From Actinomadura rifamycini DSM 43936 (GTDB taxonomy: Bacteria > Actinomycetota > Actinomycetes > Streptosporangiales > Streptosporangiaceae): a stretch of DNA of 64,000 bases. The translations under genes and the position numbers were made by a program. The notes below the pieces were generated by a model. It saw nothing but the letters and a program-made list of their open reading frames with translations. It searched no databases and was not told the DNA's origin. This document shows positions 7,766 through 17,250 of the stretch, piece after piece. Location: NCBI RefSeq assembly GCF_000425065.1, contig NZ_AULB01000003.1, positions 496,001 through 560,000 of the forward strand, in the 5' to 3' direction. The stretch's first letter is position 1. Each line of letters opens with the position of its first letter.

Positions 7766-9815
7766 GGTCGGACACACTACCGCCGCCCGGGGGTGGTCCG
7801 GTCCGCGGCGAGGACTTCGGGGCGGGGCGCGGCGGGCGCCGCGACGCGCCGGGCCCCGGCGGTTCGACGCGTCCCCTGAGCCGGTCGGACGAGCGGAGCT
7901 GCCAGGGGACGCTCGTCACCATCACGCCCTGCTGGAACAGCAGCCGGCCCTTGAGCCGCAGCGCGCTCTGGTTGTGCAGGAGGTGCTCCCACCAGTGGCC
8001 GACGACGTACTCGGGGATGAAGACGGTGACGACGTCGCGGGGGCTCTTGCGGCGGACGCCCTTCACGTACGACAGCACGGGCCGGGTGATCTCCCGGTAC
8101 GGCGAGTCGAGGATCTTCAGGGTGACGGGGATGTCGAGGGCGTCCCACTCGGCCTGCAGGCGGCGCGACGCCTCGGCGTCCACCGCGACGGTGACGGCCT
8201 CGAGGGTGGACGGGCGCGTCGCGCGGGCGTACGCGAGGGCCCGCAGCGTCGGCTTGTGGATGGTGGACACGAGGACGATCGCGTGGTTGCGGGCGGGCAG
8301 CGCGACGTCCTCGCCGGACGGCACGAGCTCCTCGGCGACCCGGTCGTAGTGCTTGCGGATCGCCTTCATCAGCAGGAACAGCAGCGGCATCGCGATGCAC
8401 ACGATGTAGGCGCCGAGGGTGAACTTCGTGGACAGCACGACGATCAGGACGATGCCGGTGAGGGTGGCGCCGAACGCGTTGATGGCGCGGGACGTCTTCA
8501 TGTGGCGGCGCCGCACCGGGTCCTTCTGCGCGGCGAGCAGCCGGTTCCAGTGCTTGACCATGCCGATCTGGCTGACCGTGAACGAGACGAACACGCCGAC
8601 GGTGTAGAGCGGGATCAGCTTGCTGACGGACGCGTCGTAGGCGTAGATCAGCAGCCCGGCCATGGTCGCCAGGATGATGATGCCGTTGCTGTAGGCGAGC
8701 CGGTCGCCGCGGGTGTGGAGCTGGCGCGGCAGGTACCGGTTCTGCGCGAGCACCGACCCGAGGACGGGGAAGCCGTTGAACGCGGTGTTGGCCGCGAGGA
8801 ACAGGATCAGCGCGGTCATGGTGGTGACCAGCACGAACCCGGGCGTGAAGTTGCTGAAGACGGTGTCGGCGACCTGCGCGATGACGGGGTCGGGGTGCTC
8901 GACCGTCTCGCCGGTGGACGGGTCGACCATGCGGACGCCCTGGTCGCCTTCGGCGAACTTGGCGTCGGTGACGAACGCGAACGCGGTCACGCCGCCGAAC
9001 AGCGTCGCCCCGATGAGGCCGAGCATGAGCAGCGTCCTGGCGGCGTTGTCGCCCTTCGGTTTGCGGAACGCGGGGACGCCGTTGCTGATCGCCTCGACGC
9101 CGGTGAGGGCGGCGCAGCCGGAGGAGAACGCGCGCAGCAGCAGGAAGACGAGCGCGAACCCGGTGACGCCCGCCTCGGAGCCGACGAGTTCGTAGCCGGC
9201 GGACTCGGCGCGCAGCTCGGTGCCGGTGATCAGCCGCATGGAGCCCCACAGCAGCATCCCGAACACGGCGAACATGAACAGGTAGGTGGGGACGGCGAAC
9301 GCGACGCCCGCCTCGCGCAGGCCGCGCAGGTTCCCGATCGTCAGCAGGATGACGATGCCGATCGCGACGGCGACCTCGTGGGGGCGGATGAACTCCAGCA
9401 GCGCCCCGAGGTTCTCCACGCCGGACGACACCGACACCGCGACCGTCAGGACGTAGTCGACCAGGAGGGCGCTGGCGACGACGACGCCCCAGTTGCCGCC
9501 CAGGTTGGCGGTGGCGACCTCGAAGTCGCCGCCGCCGCTCTGGTAGGCCCGGACGTTCTGCCGGTAGGAGGCCACGACCGTGATCAGGATGACGATGACG
9601 CCCGCGGCGATCCACGGGGTGTAGCCGTACATGACCAGGCCGCCCGCCCCGAGGGCCAGAAGGATCTCCTGGGGCGCGTACGCCACCGACGACAGGGCGT
9701 CGCTGGCGAAGACGGGGAGCGCGATGCGCTTGCGGAGCAGCTGCTCGTGCTGCTGCCTGCTCTGCAGGGCGCGGCCCAGCAGCAACCGCTTCGCCAGGTC
9801 GGGAGCCTTCGACAC
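7758..9815 (-). CDS. KimA-like APC-superfamily permease (probable K+ transporter)
   Basis: A 685-residue membrane protein with about 12 membrane helices (residues 30-480) and a cytosolic C-terminal domain of about 180 residues. The first helix carries D-A-L-S-S-V-A-Y, with Asp39 and Tyr46 spaced as the K+-binding Asp36/Tyr43 of Bacillus KimA. Older annotation calls such proteins amino-acid permeases. Two TrkA-like regulators are encoded divergently next door, which supports potassium as substrate (inference). The start GTG 9815 follows a TAGAGT box by eight bases; longer readings to 9968 have no support. The ordering matches M. tuberculosis Rv2690c. Confidence 0.85.
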   Translation of the reverse strand: MSKAPDLAKRLLLGRALQSRQQHEQLLRKRIALPVFASDALSSVAYAPQEILLALGAGGLVMYGYTPWIAAGVIVILITVVASYRQNVRAYQSGGGDFEVATANLGGNWGVVVASALLVDYVLTVAVSVSSGVENLGALLEFIRPHEVAVAIGIVILLTIGNLRGLREAGVAFAVPTYLFMFAVFGMLLWGSMRLITGTELRAESAGYELVGSEAGVTGFALVFLLLRAFSSGCAALTGVEAISNGVPAFRKPKGDNAARTLLMLGLIGATLFGGVTAFAFVTDAKFAEGDQGVRMVDPSTGETVEHPDPVIAQVADTVFSNFTPGFVLVTTMTALILFLAANTAFNGFPVLGSVLAQNRYLPRQLHTRGDRLAYSNGIIILATMAGLLIYAYDASVSKLIPLYTVGVFVSFTVSQIGMVKHWNRLLAAQKDPVRRRHMKTSRAINAFGATLTGIVLIVVLSTKFTLGAYIVCIAMPLLFLLMKAIRKHYDRVAEELVPSGEDVALPARNHAIVLVSTIHKPTLRALAYARATRPSTLEAVTVAVDAEASRRLQAEWDALDIPVTLKILDSPYREITRPVLSYVKGVRRKSPRDVVTVFIPEYVVGHWWEHLLHNQSALRLKGRLLFQQGVMVTSVPWQLRSSDRLRGRVEPPGPGASRRPPRPAPKSSPRTGPPPGGGSVSDRE

Positions 9816-9823
9816 GCAACGAG

Positions 9824-9829
9824 ACTCTA
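9824..9829 (-). promoter_or_regulatory. -10 box for the permease operon
   Basis: TAGAGT on the minus strand, eight bases before GTG 9815, so the transcript would be leaderless or nearly so. No -35 was obvious. Confidence 0.4.
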
Positions 9830-10081
9830 GCCGTTGCGGGCGGCCCCGTTCCGGTGCGCCCCCGCCCACTGCGGAACCGGCGGCGAACACGCCGTGACCT
9901 GCCGGAAGCCCCGCCCGGCTAGTACTCCACCGGGCGGATGTGTAGGTTTGCCGTCCGGCAGGGATCATTCAGTGAGGAAGCGATCCTCGGGGTGCGGCAC
10001 GGCGTCGGCGGCGCAGCGGCGACTGCCGCCCACCGCGCGGGGGCGCAGGGGCGCGTCCCCTGGTGAACAGAAGGAACGGCC

Positions 10082-10747
10082 GTGCATATCGTGATCATGG
10101 GGTGCGGGCGGGTCGGCTCGACGCTCGCCCACATCTTGGAGGAGAGGGGCCACTCGGTGGCCATCATCGACCAGAACCCGGAGGCGTTCCGCCGGCTGCG
10201 CAGCGGGTTCCGGGGACGCCGGATCACCGGGTTCGGGTTCGACCGCGATGTGATCGCCGAGGCGGGCATCGAGCGGGCGTCCGCGTTCGTGGCCGTCAGC
10301 AGCGGCGACAACTCCAACATCATCTCCGCGCGGGTGGCGCGCGAGACGTTCGGTGTCGACAACGTCGTCGCCCGCATCTACGACCCGCGCCGCGCCGAGG
10401 TCTACCAGCGGCTCGGCATCCCCACCGTCGCGACCGTCCGGTGGACCGCCGACCAGATCCTGCGCCGCCTGCTGCCCGAGGGCGCCGAACCGCTGTGGCG
10501 CGACCCGAGCGGCGGGGTCGTCCTCGCCGAGCTGGAGGCCGGGGAGCTGTGGGTCGGCGAGAAGGTCGCGGCGCTGGAGGAGCACGCCCGCACCCGGGTG
10601 GCGTTCCTGTCGCGGATGGGCGAGGCGCTCGTGCCCGCGGGCGACACGGTCGTCCAGGACGGCGACGTCGTGCACGTCATGGCGGCCGCGGACGACCTGG
10701 AGCGGATCAACGCCGCGGTGGCGGCGCGGGACGGGGAGGACGCCTGA
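10082..10747 (+). CDS. ceoB: TrkA-family potassium uptake regulatory protein (CeoB-like)
   Basis: A 221-residue RCK protein: an N-terminal Rossmann domain (GCGRVGSTLAHILEERGH, acidic IIDQNP for dinucleotide binding) and a C-terminal TrkA-C domain from about residue 135. It should bind NAD(H) or ATP and gate a K+ transporter. The GTG start has AGAAGGAA upstream. The stop overlaps the next gene as TGATG. It is divergent from the KimA-like permease, with no TrkH/KtrB-type pore gene in the window. It is named after the M. tuberculosis gene in the same position (Rv2691). Confidence 0.88.
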   Translation: MHIVIMGCGRVGSTLAHILEERGHSVAIIDQNPEAFRRLRSGFRGRRITGFGFDRDVIAEAGIERASAFVAVSSGDNSNIISARVARETFGVDNVVARIYDPRRAEVYQRLGIPTVATVRWTADQILRRLLPEGAEPLWRDPSGGVVLAELEAGELWVGEKVAALEEHARTRVAFLSRMGEALVPAGDTVVQDGDVVHVMAAADDLERINAAVAARDGEDA

Positions 10748-11406
10748 TGCGGGTCGCGATCGCGGGGGCGGGCGCGGTGGGCCGCTCCATCGCGCAGGAG
10801 CTGCTGGAGAACGGGCACGAGGTGCTCCTGATCGACAAGAGTCCCAAGGCCATCAAGGTGGAGATGGTGCCGCGCGCCGAGTGGCTGCTGGCGGACGCCT
10901 GCGAGATCTCCGCGCTGGACGACGCGGCTCTCGAACGCTGCCAGGTGGTGGTGGCGTCGTCGGGGGACGACAAGGTCAACCTGGTGGTGTCGCTGCTCGC
11001 GAAGACCGAGTACGGGGTGCCGCGGGTGGTGGCGCGCATCAACCACCCGAACAACGAGTGGCTGTTCAACGAGTCGTGGGGCGTGGACGTGGCCGTCTCC
11101 ACGCCGCGGCTGCTGTCGGCGCTCGTCGAGGAGGCCGTCAGCGTCGGCGACCTGGTGCGGCTGATGACGTTCCGGCAGGGCGAGGCGAACCTGGTGGAGC
11201 TGACCCTGCCGGAGGACGCGCCGCTCGGCGGCCAGCGGGTCGGGTCGGTGGACTGGCCGCGCGACACCGCGCTGGTGGCGATCCTGCGCGAGGGCCGGGT
11301 GCTGGTGCCGTCCGCCGACGACACCCTCGAACCGGGCGACGAGCTGATGTTCGTCGCCAGCCAGGACGTCGAGGACGACCTCGCCGAGCTGCTCGGCGGC
11401 CGCTGA
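10747..11406 (+). CDS. ceoC: TrkA-family potassium uptake regulatory protein (CeoC-like)
   Basis: A 219-residue paralogue of the preceding gene: Rossmann motif GAGAVGRSIAQELLENGH, LLIDKSP, then a TrkA-C domain from about residue 130. Its ATG lies inside the TGATG junction with ceoB, so the pair is co-translated, probably as a hetero-oligomeric ring. It ends two bases before the convergent DUF3159 gene. It corresponds to Rv2692 of M. tuberculosis by order. Confidence 0.88.
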   Translation: MRVAIAGAGAVGRSIAQELLENGHEVLLIDKSPKAIKVEMVPRAEWLLADACEISALDDAALERCQVVVASSGDDKVNLVVSLLAKTEYGVPRVVARINHPNNEWLFNESWGVDVAVSTPRLLSALVEEAVSVGDLVRLMTFRQGEANLVELTLPEDAPLGGQRVGSVDWPRDTALVAILREGRVLVPSADDTLEPGDELMFVASQDVEDDLAELLGGR

Positions 11407-11408
11407 CG

Positions 11409-12128
11409 CTACGTCCGGGGGCGCTCGATCGGCGTGCGCCCCCGGGCGAGCAGCCACGCCATCGCGGCGAGCGAGGCGACCTGCAGCGGCCACCCCATGC
11501 CGATCTTCGCGGCGCCGAGCAGGCCGCTCTGGTCGCCCGCCGCGATGTAGATCGGGTACTGGACGGCGACGCGCAGCACGCACGGCAGCACCAGCAGCCA
11601 CGTCAGCCGGGAGCACAGCTTCACGATGCCGGGGTCGGACCGCCAGGCGGTCGGGTCGCCGGTGACCGAGCCGATGATGAACCCGACGGCGGGCCACCGG
11701 GCGAGGATCGAGAACGTCAGGCCGACCGCGTAGGCGGCGTTCAGCATGATCCCGGGCAGGAACGCGTCCTCGGCGTCGCCCGACCGCAGCGCGAAGAACG
11801 CCGCGATCGCGATGCCGAGGAGGCTGTTGAGGACGAACTGCGGGTTGGACCGCTGCGCGATCCGGACGAGGAGCAGCACCACGGCCGCGCCGATCCCCGC
11901 GAACACCGCCGTCCTGACCTCGTCCAGCAGCACGTACGTCAGGGTGAACGCGGTGACCGGGGCGGCGGCCTCCAGCATGCCGCGCACGCCCCCGAGCGCC
12001 TTGCTCAGCTGAGCCCGGACGGCCGCCTCGACGGTGTCGTGGGCGTCGCGCGGCTTCGCCTCCGCCTTCGCCTCCGGGGTCTCGGGGGTCTCGGCGGCGC
12101 CGTCCCGGCCCGCTCGCACTTCGCTCAC
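11409..12128 (-). CDS. DUF3159 integral membrane protein
   Basis: A 239-residue protein with a charged, Glu/Ala-rich N-terminal tail (residues 1-35) and six or so hydrophobic segments, including AVFAGIGAAVVLLLV and NSLLGIAIAAFFAL. This is the DUF3159 architecture, conserved across actinobacteria and located in M. tuberculosis as Rv2693c beside ceoC. Function is unknown. The start GTG 12128 lies 22 bases after the OB-fold gene stop on the same strand, so the two likely share a transcript. Confidence 0.8.
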   Translation of the reverse strand: MSEVRAGRDGAAETPETPEAKAEAKPRDAHDTVEAAVRAQLSKALGGVRGMLEAAAPVTAFTLTYVLLDEVRTAVFAGIGAAVVLLLVRIAQRSNPQFVLNSLLGIAIAAFFALRSGDAEDAFLPGIMLNAAYAVGLTFSILARWPAVGFIIGSVTGDPTAWRSDPGIVKLCSRLTWLLVLPCVLRVAVQYPIYIAAGDQSGLLGAAKIGMGWPLQVASLAAMAWLLARGRTPIERPRT

Positions 12129-12150
12129 GTGTCTCCCGGCCGCGGCGGCC

Positions 12151-12561
12151 TCACGAGCCGCCGCGCAGCTCGTAGCGCGGATTGAACATCGTCTTGCGCC
12201 CGTCCTGGAGGCTGACCAGCCCCTCGGCGCGGAGCCGGCGACCGGGGTCGATCCCGGCGATCTTGCGGCGGCCGAGCCAGACCAGCGTGATCACGTCGGT
12301 CCCGTCGTACAGTTCGGCTTCCAGGGCGGGGGCGCCGCCGCGCGGACGCAGCGTCACGGTACGTAGGGTACCCGCCACGCAGTGCCGCTTGCGCGAGCCG
12401 CAGTCGGTGATCGGCGTCGCGCCCTCGTCGCCGCGCTCCTTGCGCAACTCCTCGGCCTCGAGTTCCGCCTTGCCCGCCGTCATCCGGCGCAGGAAGCGCT
12501 TGAGCCCGCCCCGGCCGCGCTCCTGCGCGGCCTCCGGTGTGCGGGCCGAAACCTCGTCCAT
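12151..12561 (-). CDS. OB-fold nucleic-acid-binding domain protein
   Basis: A 136-residue protein. The N-terminal 45 residues are charged and helical; residues 50-130 form an OB-fold: CVAGTLRTVTLRPRGG, LEAELYDGTDVITLVWLGRRKIAGIDPGR, RLRAEGLVS, and the end MFNPRYELR. It matches the small actinobacterial OB-fold protein Rv2694c in position and layout. The family resembles RecG-wedge or tRNA-anticodon OB domains, but a substrate is not known. The ATG at 12561 begins MDEVSART. Confidence 0.8.
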   Translation of the reverse strand: MDEVSARTPEAAQERGRGGLKRFLRRMTAGKAELEAEELRKERGDEGATPITDCGSRKRHCVAGTLRTVTLRPRGGAPALEAELYDGTDVITLVWLGRRKIAGIDPGRRLRAEGLVSLQDGRKTMFNPRYELRGGS

Positions 12562-12707
12562 ACGACGAAGCGTATGGCATCCCGGGGCGAATCGGACCCC
12601 CGCCGTCGAGTGAACCACCAGGGACCGAACCGAGCATTCCGTCCCTTCGCCGTGAACCGCCCGGCGCCGCGCCCGACCGGTCGTCCGTCCGAGCCCGGGC
12701 GGGGGGT

Positions 12708-13049
12708 TCAGAGGGTGCGGTTGTTCAGCGCGCGCAGGCCGGTGACGGTGCCGAGCACGGTGAGGACGAGCGCGAGGCCGGTGCCGACCCCGATGGTGAC
12801 CGCGGACGCGGTCGGGTCCGGAACGGCCAGCGCGACCACGCCCGAGAGGGCGAGCAGCAGCCCGCCGGCGATCATCCACGGCTGGGCGCCCCGGTGCGCG
12901 ATCCTCCAGGACTCCTCGTCGGCCATGGTCCGCTTGGTGCGGATGCCCGCGAAGGCGTTCCGGCCGATCCGCCCCGTCGCGGTGAGCCTGCCGATCACGA
13001 TGACCAGCACCCCGGCCAACGCGACCACGAGTTCGCCCAAAATATCCAT
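12708..13049 (-). CDS. SdpI-family small membrane protein
   Basis: A 113-residue protein with three membrane segments and the SdpI/YhfL signature between the first two: GRNAFAGIRTKRTMADEESW. In Bacillus, SdpI gives immunity to the SdpC toxin; most actinobacterial members have no known toxin partner, and none is seen here. The ATG at 13049 is preceded by GGGAAAGGGGAC. A second ATG at 13070 overlaps the HEAT-protein stop (TAATG) and would add seven residues, so coupling to that gene is possible. Confidence 0.75.
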   Translation of the reverse strand: MDILGELVVALAGVLVIVIGRLTATGRIGRNAFAGIRTKRTMADEESWRIAHRGAQPWMIAGGLLLALSGVVALAVPDPTASAVTIGVGTGLALVLTVLGTVTGLRALNNRTL

Positions 13050-13069
13050 AGAGTCCCCTTTCCCTTTCA

Positions 13070-16000
13070 TTATCGCTCAGGGGCGGGCGTCCGCCCGTCC
13101 CGGATGCGGCCGATGACCTCCGCGTAGAACCGGCGCCGGTCGGGGCGGGCGCGGCCCTCGGCGTGCCGCAGGTCCGGGATCGCCCGCTCGCCCAGCCGGA
13201 CGAGCGCGTCCCGCGCGTCCCGCGCGACCACCGGCCGCGGATGGTCCAGCAGCGCGATGAGGCCGGGGACCGCGGGCGCCCACTCCGCGTGGGCCAGCGT
13301 CCGGATCGCCGTCAGGACCACGTCGGAGTCGCGGTCCTCCAGCAGCGCGACCGTCCGGTCCAGGTACTCCTCCCGGGGCAGGACCCGCCGCGCCGCCCGG
13401 AGCGCCTGCAGCCTGATCCTGCGCTCCCGGTGGCCCAGCAGCTCGGCGAGCAGCCCCGCCAGCTCGGGGTCGGGCGTCCGAGCCCCTTCCACGAGGCGGG
13501 CGAGCGCCCGCCGGACGTCCGGCACCGCGCCCTCGCGCGCCCGCGCGAGCAGCTCCGCCCGCGTCGGTTCGGGCGGCGGGTCCCGCCGCTCGCGCAGCGC
13601 CGCGAGCGCCTCCGCGTCCCGCCGCGCCGCGCCCGGCGGCCGGAACGGCCCGTCGACGAGGTCGAGCCGGTCCGCGAGGTCGCCGCGCCCGTCCGCCCGG
13701 AGCCGCTCGACGGTCCGCGCGAGCACGGGCGTCCGCAGCACCGGGCGTCCGGCGACGAGGTCGAGCAGCCCCCACTCTCCCGCCTCGACCCGGCTCTCGA
13801 TCGCCCCGGCCACGAGATCGGCGGGCGCGCGCCGCAACGCCGCCCGGGCCCCCGCGCGCACCCCGGCCCCGCCGTGCTCCCACGCCTCGACGAGCACCGG
13901 GACGAACCCGCCGATCCCGTCCGCGTCCAGACACCCCACGACCCGCACGAACCGTTCGAGGGCCGCCGCGTCGGCCGAGCGGCGCGACGGCCGCACGGAT
14001 GCCCCCTCTCCCGGGAGGTCCAGGAGGGTGCCGGCGAGCCGGGGCGTGACCTCGATGTCGAGGCGTCCGTCCAGGTAGGCGTGCAGGACGGGAAGCCGCA
14101 CAGCGGGCTCGGGACGGTCGAGGAGCAGCCTCGCGGCGGTCGCGCGCTGCTCGGCCGTCCCGTCCTCCAGCATGCGCAGCAGCCGTTCGCGCTGGACCGC
14201 CGACCACGGCTGGTCGAGGTCGTCCGGGTGCGGCGTCCGCTCCGCGCGCGTCCGCCGGGCCTCCTCGCCGATCGTCCAGGCCGGGACGCCGAGCGGCTGG
14301 AGGGCGAGCATCCAGTCGAGCAGCTCGTCCCGCGCCTCGGGCGCCGCCGCCGGGAACACCTCGATCAACGCGCCCAGCCACTCCCGCGACGACCGGCCCG
14401 GTGCTTGCCCGGCGGTCGCACGCAGCCGCCGGACGGCATCGGCGGAGCGACCGGCATCACGCAACCTCGCCACAAGCCCGGCCGGCGCGTCGAGGCCCGG
14501 GCCGTCCCCCACCGCACGCCCGCTGCCCGCAGCCCCCGCGACCGCCCCGGCGGGCTCGTTGCGCGGCGGCTCGCAGGACCGGGAGGGGGTCGCCGCGCGG
14601 CCCCCCGAAGGCGCGGCACGGCCACCCGAAGCCGCGGGGGCCGACGCGGCGGGGTCCTCCGCCCGCGGCTCGCGGGGCGGGCGGGCGAACGCTTCGCGCA
14701 GGAGTGCGGTTTCGGCTTCCGCGGGGTTCTCGCCGTGGCGGGCGGCGGCGAGGGCCCGGCGGAGTTCGCCGCCGGTCGGGGCGTCGCCGCAGCGGTGCAG
14801 GAGGACGAACACGTCGCGGCTCGGGGGCAGGGTGTGCAGGCGGGCGGCGAGGGCGCGGCGGCCGGCGGGGCCCGTGCGGGGGATCACCGCGGCGAGCAGG
14901 TCGAGCAGGCGGGTCCGGGCGCACCCGTCGAGGTGCGGGACGGCGTCGGCGAGGGAGCGCGCGGACGTCGCGAAGCACGCGAGTTCGGCGTCCGTCCACG
15001 GGGGCCCGCAGAGGGCCAGGACGAACCGGAGGACGGACGCGCCGGGATCGCCGGAGGCGGCGAGGCCGAGCCAGTGCGGCAGCATGGCGCGGAGCGCGGA
15101 CTGGTCGGCGGCGCGGGGCGTCTCGGCCGTCACGGCGCGGCGGGCGACCTCGGGCGCCCAGCCGTGCTCGGCGAGCCACGCGGCCGGATGCTCGCCCGTC
15201 CTCCGCAGGACCGACAGCAGGCGGGTGCGGGCGCGGGCGTCGTCCGTCCCGTCGGCCGCCGCCCGGACGGTCGCGGCGAACGCGCCGCGCAGGGTCGCGC
15301 GCAGGGCGCCGACGAGGGCGTGGCGGAACCCGGGGTTGTCGTGGCGGGCCAGCCAGGCGAGGAGGGCGGGGACGGCTTCGGGCGCGCGCACGGCCGACAG
15401 CGCCCCCGCGGCCGTCTTCTTCACGTTCATGTTCGGGTGGTCGAGGCAGGCCGCGATGGCCGGGGCGGCCCAGGCCGCGTTCGCCTCCTCCAGCGCGAGG
15501 AGCGCGTGCCGGACGGTCTGCGGGTCCTCGGCGCGGGTCAGCGGGACCAGGCTCGCCGAGAGCGCGCGGGCGTCCCGGCCGGCGAGCAGCCTGATCGCCT
15601 TCTTGCGGACGTGCGGGTCCCGGTGCCGCAGCAGCCGGTGCACCCGGGGCCGGACGGGGCGCCCGCAGCCGCACGGAAGGTCGAGCAGGATCGCCTGCTC
15701 GGCGGCGGTGAGGCCCGGACGGTCGAGGAGGTCCAGGGCGAGGTCGGTGACGAGGCCGTGCCCGGCCTCGCGTTCGGTCGCGGCGTCCAGCAGGCGGCGG
15801 GGGCGGATCGCGCCGCGCCGGTGCAGCCGCGCGCCGAGGCCGCGGACGGCGTCCACGACGTCGGGCGGGACGGTGGGCTCGGGGCCGTCGCCCCGGGCGG
15901 CGGCCAGATCGGCGACGACGCGCAGGAGGAGGTCGGCGATGGCGGGGAGGGACGTCGCGTCGCCGTTGCGGGCGAGGCGGCACAGCGCGTCGGCGGGGTC

Positions 16001-17212
16001 GCCGGGGTCGGGGTGCGCGGCGAGGACGGCGAGTTCGCGCGGGTCGGGACCGCCGAGGTCGTCGGCGACGCGGCGGGGCAGGTCGCGGGGGTCGAGCCGG
16101 TCGAGCAGCGCGCGGCGGCGGGCGGGATCGGCGGTGAGGTGCCACAGGATCTCGAGGGCGCGGTGGCGGTGCGGCCGCAGGTGGGGGGCGACCGCGCCGC
16201 CGTCGAGGCCGAGTCCCGCCCACAGGGCGTCGGCGGTGCGGGCGCCGCCGACGGCCTCGAGGGCGTCGAGCGCGGCGGCGGGCGCGCCGGGCAGCAGCGC
16301 GAGGACCGTCTCCTCGGCCGGGACGTGCCGCAGGTCGCGGATCGCCCGCAGGTACGGGACGGGGTCGGCGGCGCGGCGCGCGAGGGCGGTGACGGCGCCG
16401 CCCGCGTCCAGGCCGGGGGCGCCCTGGGCGTCGAGCGCCACGAGGATCTCGAGCCGCCGCGCCGCGTCGCCGTCCGCGCGGGTCAGCTCCCGCAGGGCGG
16501 CGCGGCGCGCGGTGTACAGGACGATCGCGACGTCCTCGGCGGGGATCCGCCGGTCGGCGAGCGCGAGGCGGACCACGGACGGGACGTCGCGGTCGCGCGG
16601 GAAGCGGCCGCGCCGGTGCAGGCCGGTCAGGCAGGCGACGGCGGGGGCGGCGAGCAGCTCCGGGTCGGTGCACGCGAGGGCGAGCAGGTCGGACACGTCG
16701 TCGCGGTCGGCGAGGCCGCCGAGCAGTTCGAGCGCCCGCCGCCGCACGGCGGGGGCCCGGCCGGGGTCGGCGGCGGCGTCCCGCACGAGGTCGCGGTGGC
16801 CGTGCCGGGCCGCGGCCTCGAGCGCGGCGCCGTCCGGTCCGGACGCGAGCAGCCGGAGGACGCGGCCGCGCGGCAGGGGGTCCAGGACGGCCCAGGGTTC
16901 GGCGAGCTCGCGCAGCGCGGCGGGGACGTCGGCGGCGAGGTCCGCGACGAGCGCGCGCGCAGGGGCGGGCGGCAGCAGGCCGGCGTGCAGGGCCTCCCGG
17001 ACGACCCGGAACGCCTCGGCGCGCAGGACGGGGTCGGGGCGGGCGGCCAGTTCCCGGGCGAGCCGGCCGGGGTCCGCGACGGCGCCGGCGGCGAGCCCGC
17101 GGACGGCCTGGTACAGCGGCTCCCCGGCCGGTTCGTCCCGGACCTCGGCGGGACGGGCGGCGATCGCGCCGCGCAACCGCTCGATCCGGACATGCATCGC
17201 CGTTTCGGTCAC
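13070..17212 (-). CDS. Giant HEAT/armadillo-repeat protein
   Basis: A 1380-residue protein built almost wholly of helical HEAT-like repeats. Clear copies are HVRKKAIRLLAGRDARALS, HPNMNVKKTAAGALS and, near the C-terminus, HRERRIRLQALRAARRVL, DSDVVLTAIRTLAHAEW and HPRPVVARDARDALVRL. A Pro/Ser/Gly-rich linker of about 70 residues near residue 870-930 divides it into two halves. There is no signal peptide, membrane helix or catalytic motif. HEAT scaffolds bind proteins or nucleic acids; the partner is unknown. GTG 17212 follows TAGGAT by six bases, suggesting a leaderless start. Its stop overlaps an upstream ATG option of the SdpI gene. Confidence 0.8.
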   Translation of the reverse strand: MTETAMHVRIERLRGAIAARPAEVRDEPAGEPLYQAVRGLAAGAVADPGRLARELAARPDPVLRAEAFRVVREALHAGLLPPAPARALVADLAADVPAALRELAEPWAVLDPLPRGRVLRLLASGPDGAALEAAARHGHRDLVRDAAADPGRAPAVRRRALELLGGLADRDDVSDLLALACTDPELLAAPAVACLTGLHRRGRFPRDRDVPSVVRLALADRRIPAEDVAIVLYTARRAALRELTRADGDAARRLEILVALDAQGAPGLDAGGAVTALARRAADPVPYLRAIRDLRHVPAEETVLALLPGAPAAALDALEAVGGARTADALWAGLGLDGGAVAPHLRPHRHRALEILWHLTADPARRRALLDRLDPRDLPRRVADDLGGPDPRELAVLAAHPDPGDPADALCRLARNGDATSLPAIADLLLRVVADLAAARGDGPEPTVPPDVVDAVRGLGARLHRRGAIRPRRLLDAATEREAGHGLVTDLALDLLDRPGLTAAEQAILLDLPCGCGRPVRPRVHRLLRHRDPHVRKKAIRLLAGRDARALSASLVPLTRAEDPQTVRHALLALEEANAAWAAPAIAACLDHPNMNVKKTAAGALSAVRAPEAVPALLAWLARHDNPGFRHALVGALRATLRGAFAATVRAAADGTDDARARTRLLSVLRRTGEHPAAWLAEHGWAPEVARRAVTAETPRAADQSALRAMLPHWLGLAASGDPGASVLRFVLALCGPPWTDAELACFATSARSLADAVPHLDGCARTRLLDLLAAVIPRTGPAGRRALAARLHTLPPSRDVFVLLHRCGDAPTGGELRRALAAARHGENPAEAETALLREAFARPPREPRAEDPAASAPAASGGRAAPSGGRAATPSRSCEPPRNEPAGAVAGAAGSGRAVGDGPGLDAPAGLVARLRDAGRSADAVRRLRATAGQAPGRSSREWLGALIEVFPAAAPEARDELLDWMLALQPLGVPAWTIGEEARRTRAERTPHPDDLDQPWSAVQRERLLRMLEDGTAEQRATAARLLLDRPEPAVRLPVLHAYLDGRLDIEVTPRLAGTLLDLPGEGASVRPSRRSADAAALERFVRVVGCLDADGIGGFVPVLVEAWEHGGAGVRAGARAALRRAPADLVAGAIESRVEAGEWGLLDLVAGRPVLRTPVLARTVERLRADGRGDLADRLDLVDGPFRPPGAARRDAEALAALRERRDPPPEPTRAELLARAREGAVPDVRRALARLVEGARTPDPELAGLLAELLGHRERRIRLQALRAARRVLPREEYLDRTVALLEDRDSDVVLTAIRTLAHAEWAPAVPGLIALLDHPRPVVARDARDALVRLGERAIPDLRHAEGRARPDRRRFYAEVIGRIRDGRTPAPER

Positions 17213-17218
17213 GGCGCG

Positions 17219-17224
17219 ATCCTA
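17219..17224 (-). promoter_or_regulatory. -10 box for the leaderless HEAT-repeat gene
   Basis: TAGGAT on the minus strand, six bases before GTG 17212, with no ribosome-binding site in between. Confidence 0.5.
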
Positions 17225-17250
17225 GGCGGCGGCGCGGTGCGCCGCTCGGC

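Noticed and set aside
7758..9968. Longer permease reading from 9968
   Set aside because: The extra 51 residues are low complexity and overlap the divergent promoter region; GTG 9815 has a -10 box and begins the conserved sequence.
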